Positions 60,487 through 64,000 of a stretch of DNA of 64,000 nucleotides are shown one piece after another. A program made the position numbers and the translations under genes. The stretch is from an uncultured Bacteroidota bacterium (GTDB lineage Bacteria > Bacteroidota > Bacteroidia > Chitinophagales > LD1), in contig CAIXGR010000018.1 in the NCBI GenBank assembly GCA_903919075.1, positions 1-64,000 of the forward strand. Direction: 5' to 3'. Below the pieces are notes generated by a model, which worked only from the letters and a program-made list of their open reading frames with translations, searched no databases and was not told the origin of the DNA. How positions within the stretch are numbered: the stretch's first letter is position 1; each line of letters starts with the position of its first letter.

Positions 60487-62085
60487 ATGAAAAAGATTTT
60501 CAGTTGCTTTATCATACTACTCAGTTTAATTGAATCTTCTTCAATTAACGCACAATCCGCTAATATCAATATTTCGAATGGCACTACTTACGATGGCGAG
60601 CCATACATAGCCGTTAATCCTACTAACAATCAAAATATGGTGGTGGCATGGATGGGCTTGGCTTTAGGAGGTATACCAAGGGTAGCCATTAAAACTAAAA
60701 CAACATTTGATGGAGGCGCTACGTGGAATAATCTTGTTGTTCATCCGCATGGTGGTGCAACCCTGCACTCGGCTGATGTTTCAATGACCTTTAGAAATGA
60801 TGGTACGCTATTTATATCGTATATAGATTACAGTGAGATTACTGATAGTGGTGGTATATATATACAACAGTCTACCGATGGAGGTGTTACCTGGACCAGT
60901 CCGGTGCAAGTATGGAGAGTAACCGAAGATTTGCAGAAAGAACCTATTGACCGCCCTTGGCTGGTGATTGATAATTCGGCAACAGCTAATGCAGGTACAT
61001 TATACATTACAACTAAACCGGCACCGGGTATTCCACCACCCAACCGTCCTTACCTTAAAGTTTCAGCGGACAGTGGGCAAACGTGGAGCGCTTTTAGATA
61101 TGTTGATAGCACCGGTTATTTAGTAGGCAATTTTATTGCAGCACCTATGGGCGCACCGGCGGTTACTTCCGATGGGGCTCTATGTATTGCTTACCCATGT
61201 TATGTAACTTCTCAATCAATATACCCGCAAATTAATCTTGCTAAAAGTTATAACCGGGCGCTGGGTTTTAATTACACCAATATATATACCGGTTTGCTTG
61301 GCACGGTTGATACTAATTATAAAGGTGGATATCGTTTAGCCGCCGATCCTGTAAATGCTAACCGGTTGTGTTTTGCTACTGTAGCCAACTTACATGGCGA
61401 CCCTGATATTTTTGCAATTACAAGTAGCAACGGTGGCACTACATGGGCGGCGCCGGTTAGGGTAAACGACGATAGTTTGCACAATGGGGTTGGGCAAGAT
61501 ATGGTTTGGGCACAATATTCAGCCAATGGCGACTTGCTGGTAACCTGGCGCGACCGGCGTAATGCTGCCGATACTGGCTTCTATCAGGCATCCGATTTTT
61601 ATGCTGCTGTATCGCATAACAATGGCGCAACTTTCGGAGAGAATGTAAGGCTAAGCAATGTTACCGCAGCTTTCGATTCAGTGCTTATGCAATCAGGAAA
61701 TGACTTTATGAGTTGCTATTTGGTTGATGATACTATTAATGCCGTGTGGGGCGATGTGCGGAGCGGCAAGCTGAATATTTATTTTGTAAAAGCATCTGAT
61801 TCTACCGGAATTAATACCGGTGTTGTTACAATAGCTGAAGAAGATGCTTACGATGCGGTAGTTTATCCGGTACCGGCTAAAGATTATTTCACTGTAGCCT
61901 TACCCGGGGTGGTTGAGAAATTTGATATAGAATTGTTGAATACTGAAGGGAAAATATTAATGAAAAAAGAACACTTGTCTTCTGGTGATAAGGTTAACTG
62001 CGCTCAACTACCATCCGGAAATTATTTTTTGAAAATTTATACACGCAATAGTGTAAATTTGAAACAAGTGGTAATTTTAAAGTAA
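60487..62085 (+). CDS. Secreted BNR/sialidase-like propeller with T9SS sorting domain
   Basis: Exported protein of 532 residues. The signal peptide is KKIFSCFIILLSLIESSSIN. Asp-box-like repeats ('S.DGG.TW') appear as TKTTFDGGATWNNLV, QQSTDGGVTWTSPV, KVSADSGQTWSAFR and TSSNGGTTWAAPV, typical of six-bladed sialidase-like propellers. The catalytic sialidase residues (arginine triad, Tyr-Glu) are not obvious, so enzyme activity is unproven. The last 80 residues form a T9SS domain (VVYPVPAKDYFTVALP to QVVILK). An ATG at 60469 is an alternative start. Confidence 0.78.
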   Translation: MKKIFSCFIILLSLIESSSINAQSANINISNGTTYDGEPYIAVNPTNNQNMVVAWMGLALGGIPRVAIKTKTTFDGGATWNNLVVHPHGGATLHSADVSMTFRNDGTLFISYIDYSEITDSGGIYIQQSTDGGVTWTSPVQVWRVTEDLQKEPIDRPWLVIDNSATANAGTLYITTKPAPGIPPPNRPYLKVSADSGQTWSAFRYVDSTGYLVGNFIAAPMGAPAVTSDGALCIAYPCYVTSQSIYPQINLAKSYNRALGFNYTNIYTGLLGTVDTNYKGGYRLAADPVNANRLCFATVANLHGDPDIFAITSSNGGTTWAAPVRVNDDSLHNGVGQDMVWAQYSANGDLLVTWRDRRNAADTGFYQASDFYAAVSHNNGATFGENVRLSNVTAAFDSVLMQSGNDFMSCYLVDDTINAVWGDVRSGKLNIYFVKASDSTGINTGVVTIAEEDAYDAVVYPVPAKDYFTVALPGVVEKFDIELLNTEGKILMKKEHLSSGDKVNCAQLPSGNYFLKIYTRNSVNLKQVVILK

Positions 62086-62105
62086 TAACTCGCAAATTCA
62101 ATCAT

Positions 62106-63134
62106 ATGCTTACACGTAAAGACTATTTGAAAGTAAATCTTGCAGTTGCTGTTGGTGCCGGTTTATCGTTACCGGCTTTGCAGTCTTGTAATTCGAAACC
62201 GAAAGAGCAGGTTCCATCGGCATGGCAATACAAAAAAGGTGAAGTGAAAACCGGTGGTGTAAAAATGATTGAAATTGATGGAGGCCATAAAGTATGGACC
62301 AAAAAAGTGGGAGAGGGGCGCATAAAAATGCTAACCCTACATGGCGGTCCGGGTTGTACCCATGAATACTTTGAATGCTTCGAAGATTTTTTGCCGCAGG
62401 AAGGAGTGGAGTTTTTCTATTACGACCAGCTTGGCTCCCATTATTCGGACCAACCGAACGATAAAAACTTATGGCGTATTGAAAGATTTACCGATGAGGT
62501 GGAGCAAGTACGCAAAGGGTTGGGCCTTGAAAACTTTTACCTATATGGCCAAAGTTGGGGTGGCATGGTGGGTATTGAATATGCTTTAAAATATGGCCAG
62601 CATCTCAAAGCTTTAGTTATTTCTAACATGACGGCCAGTATTCCCTCATACCTTAAATATGTAAACGAATTAAGGGCGCAATTTCCAGAGGCTACTCAAA
62701 AAATGTTGGCTGAGTATGAAGCCAAAGAACAATGGGATGCACCGGAATACCAAAATCTGGTTACTAGCGAACTTTACAATAAACACATTTGCCGCATTGT
62801 GCCCTGGCCCGAGCCGGTAGCACGTATGTTCCGCCATTTAGCAACACCGGTGTATAATGCTATGCAGGGTAATAACGAGTTTGTGGTTACCGGTACCTTT
62901 AAAGACTGGGACCGTTGGGCTGACTTGCATAAAATAAACGTACCCACACAACTTATAGTTGGTAGATATGACAGCATGAGAGTTGCCGACATTGAGAAAA
63001 TGCACCAGTTGATTCCAAATTCAAAATTTGGGATTTGTGAGAACGGTAGCCACTTATCCATGTGGGATGACCAGGAGGCTTATTTTAATATTTTAATTCC
63101 GTTTTTGAAAAGTATTGATGCCGGAAAAGCTTAG
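62106..63134 (+). CDS. Proline iminopeptidase-like alpha/beta hydrolase, lipoprotein
   Basis: Serine peptidase family S33 member of 342 residues. A lipoprotein-like signal has lipobox LQSC (C28). The HGGPG oxyanion motif is at 79-83, the nucleophile elbow GQSWGG is present with S150, and the acid and histidine are in VGRYDSMRV and ENGSHLSMWDDQEAY. A cap domain between about 165 and 280 holds the substrate pocket. It probably releases N-terminal proline or another residue from short peptides outside the cytoplasm. It follows the T9SS gene by 20 bp and may be co-transcribed. Confidence 0.87.
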   Translation: MLTRKDYLKVNLAVAVGAGLSLPALQSCNSKPKEQVPSAWQYKKGEVKTGGVKMIEIDGGHKVWTKKVGEGRIKMLTLHGGPGCTHEYFECFEDFLPQEGVEFFYYDQLGSHYSDQPNDKNLWRIERFTDEVEQVRKGLGLENFYLYGQSWGGMVGIEYALKYGQHLKALVISNMTASIPSYLKYVNELRAQFPEATQKMLAEYEAKEQWDAPEYQNLVTSELYNKHICRIVPWPEPVARMFRHLATPVYNAMQGNNEFVVTGTFKDWDRWADLHKINVPTQLIVGRYDSMRVADIEKMHQLIPNSKFGICENGSHLSMWDDQEAYFNILIPFLKSIDAGKA

Positions 63135-63141
63135 GTTGGCA

Positions 63142-63876
63142 TTATGCCACCGTCTGCAATTTGCTTTCTAAACAACTTCTTACTTTAGGCAATGATTTGT
63201 ATAACTGCTCGAACGAATCCACCACAAAGTATTTATCCTGCATAATATCAGTCCGGTAGGGGGTATTCATAATTTGCTCAACGTTAAAATCGTATTTCTT
63301 AATTTTTGGGTCAACCGAATGATGGGTTTCGCCTTTTGAGGATATAATACCTGCACCATATATTTTCAATTGGCCCTTTTCATGTATCAATCCAAATTCA
63401 ATAGTAAACCAGTATAGGCGGCTCAGTAATTCAATAGCGTTAGGGTTATCAATAAAATCAAGCGCAATTTTGCTCATGCCTAAAAAGAAATCGCCATAAG
63501 CTTTATCGGTAAGTAAAGGTATGTGCGCAAATACATCATGAAACATATCGGGCTCCTCCAAATAATCTAATTGGGCCATGGTGCGCAACCAGCAAGTAGC
63601 TGTAAATTTTTTCTTGGAAAGAAACTCGAAAAATTCCTTTTGTGGGCAGAGATTGGGTACCACCTCAATCCCCCAACCTGTCAAAGGCGCCAGTATAGAA
63701 TCAGTCTTTTTAAAGTCAGGTATTTCATTGGCTTTAAAGTTTACCTTATTCACGGCCTTTAAATATGCTTCTGATGCCAAGGGCTCCAATATTTCCATTT
63801 GCCGGTTATATAGCAGTTTCCAAACGGCAAAATCTTCTTCGGTATAGTTAGCGTAAATCTGTTTAGTTGGTCTCAT
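63142..63876 (-). CDS. Aromatic amino acid hydroxylase (phenylalanine 4-monooxygenase type)
   Basis: Iron(II)- and pterin-dependent hydroxylase of 244 residues, the length of the monomeric bacterial enzyme. The iron ligands are visible: H113 and H118 in MFHDVFAHIPLLTD and E160 in WFTIEFGLIHEKGQLKIYGA. Upstream WGIEVVPNLCPQKEFFEFLS and the pocket residues of RTMAQLDYLEEPDMF fit the family. No regulatory ACT domain is present. It most likely converts phenylalanine to tyrosine. Terminator-like sequence in its leader is described separately. Confidence 0.92.
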   Translation of the reverse strand: MRPTKQIYANYTEEDFAVWKLLYNRQMEILEPLASEAYLKAVNKVNFKANEIPDFKKTDSILAPLTGWGIEVVPNLCPQKEFFEFLSKKKFTATCWLRTMAQLDYLEEPDMFHDVFAHIPLLTDKAYGDFFLGMSKIALDFIDNPNAIELLSRLYWFTIEFGLIHEKGQLKIYGAGIISSKGETHHSVDPKIKKYDFNVEQIMNTPYRTDIMQDKYFVVDSFEQLYKSLPKVRSCLESKLQTVA

Positions 63877-63886
63877 AGGTTATAGG

Positions 63887-63930
63887 TTTTTAATAAAAAA
63901 AGAAAGCCCGGACTTTTTTGGAACGGGCTT
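63887..63930 (-). terminator. Hairpin with T-tract upstream of the hydroxylase gene
   Basis: On the minus strand, aagcccg (63924-63930) and cgggctt (63904-63910) form a 7-bp stem with a 13-base loop, followed by tctttttttatt. It ends about 15 bases before the hydroxylase ATG. It could terminate a gene beyond 64000 or act as an attenuator. The rest of the window end (63931-64000) shows nothing further. Confidence 0.5.
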
Positions 63931-64000
63931 GGTATAGTTTAGGTTTATTTTGTATTTATCAAAACCATCTACACGCCACCATTCCGTTTGTGGTAGGGCA

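Overview
The window looks like a chromosomal segment of a Bacteroidota bacterium, most likely a chitinophaga- or sphingobacterium-like lineage. No 16S gene is present, so the placement is inferred. The evidence is: five exported proteins ending in type IX secretion (T9SS) type A sorting domains; a 289-residue primary sigma factor without region 1.1; repeated -33 TTTG / -7 TAnnTTTG (or TAnnTTCG) promoters; a lipoprotein version of TamA (TamL); a short NuoG; and a mevalonate pathway cluster. Base composition is AT-rich throughout. No insertion sequence, prophage, CRISPR array or rRNA was seen. One tRNA gene (Leu-CAA) is present.

Layout. 1-843 is a gene-free, hairpin-rich stretch with a 34-bp inverted repeat. 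844-9338 is the distal respiratory complex I operon nuoGHIJKLMN. 9342-10987 holds a small membrane protein and a deoxyhypusine/homospermidine synthase-family enzyme. 11164-17660 holds a T9SS cargo protein, a YyaL-type thioredoxin-fold lipoprotein, class I aldolase (fbaB) and accD. 17747-26447, on the minus strand, holds a YHYH T9SS protein, a BatD-like exported protein, ffh, a long GAPDH, the primary sigma factor and tamL. 26586-32645 holds a SpoU rRNA/tRNA methyltransferase and the mevalonate cluster: mevalonate kinase, diphosphomevalonate decarboxylase, a GYDIA-type GHMP kinase and class II HMG-CoA reductase, with one unrelated opposite-strand membrane gene inside it.

32841-38191 holds sufT, a bacilliredoxin, a ferredoxin-type reductase, a T9SS protein, a YiiX-like hydrolase with a sterol-desaturase-type hydroxylase, and a stand-alone WYL protein. 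38545-46414 holds valS, a large SprB-repeat T9SS protein, two small unknowns and a methyltransferase. Next come tRNA-Leu, a cupredoxin lipoprotein and rplU-rpmA. 48129-51984 holds two small proteins resembling TonB receptors without a barrel, then a histidine kinase and response regulator pair. 52051-56849 holds a YihY/BrkB protein, thrS, a single-domain response regulator and infC. 56942-63876 holds a lipoprotein, a frame-broken ExbD-like gene with a run of nine C, an alpha/beta hydrolase lacking its serine nucleophile, a NUDIX gene divergent from pyrE with start codons 2 bp apart, a BNR-type T9SS protein, a proline iminopeptidase-like lipoprotein and an aromatic amino acid hydroxylase.

Most of the window is housekeeping. 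No complete undescribed multi-gene system stood out. The best leads are the run of nine C in the ExbD-like gene, the paired plug-only proteins, the structured DNA ahead of nuoG, the inverted repeat in the histidine kinase promoter and the pyrE/NUDIX start arrangement.
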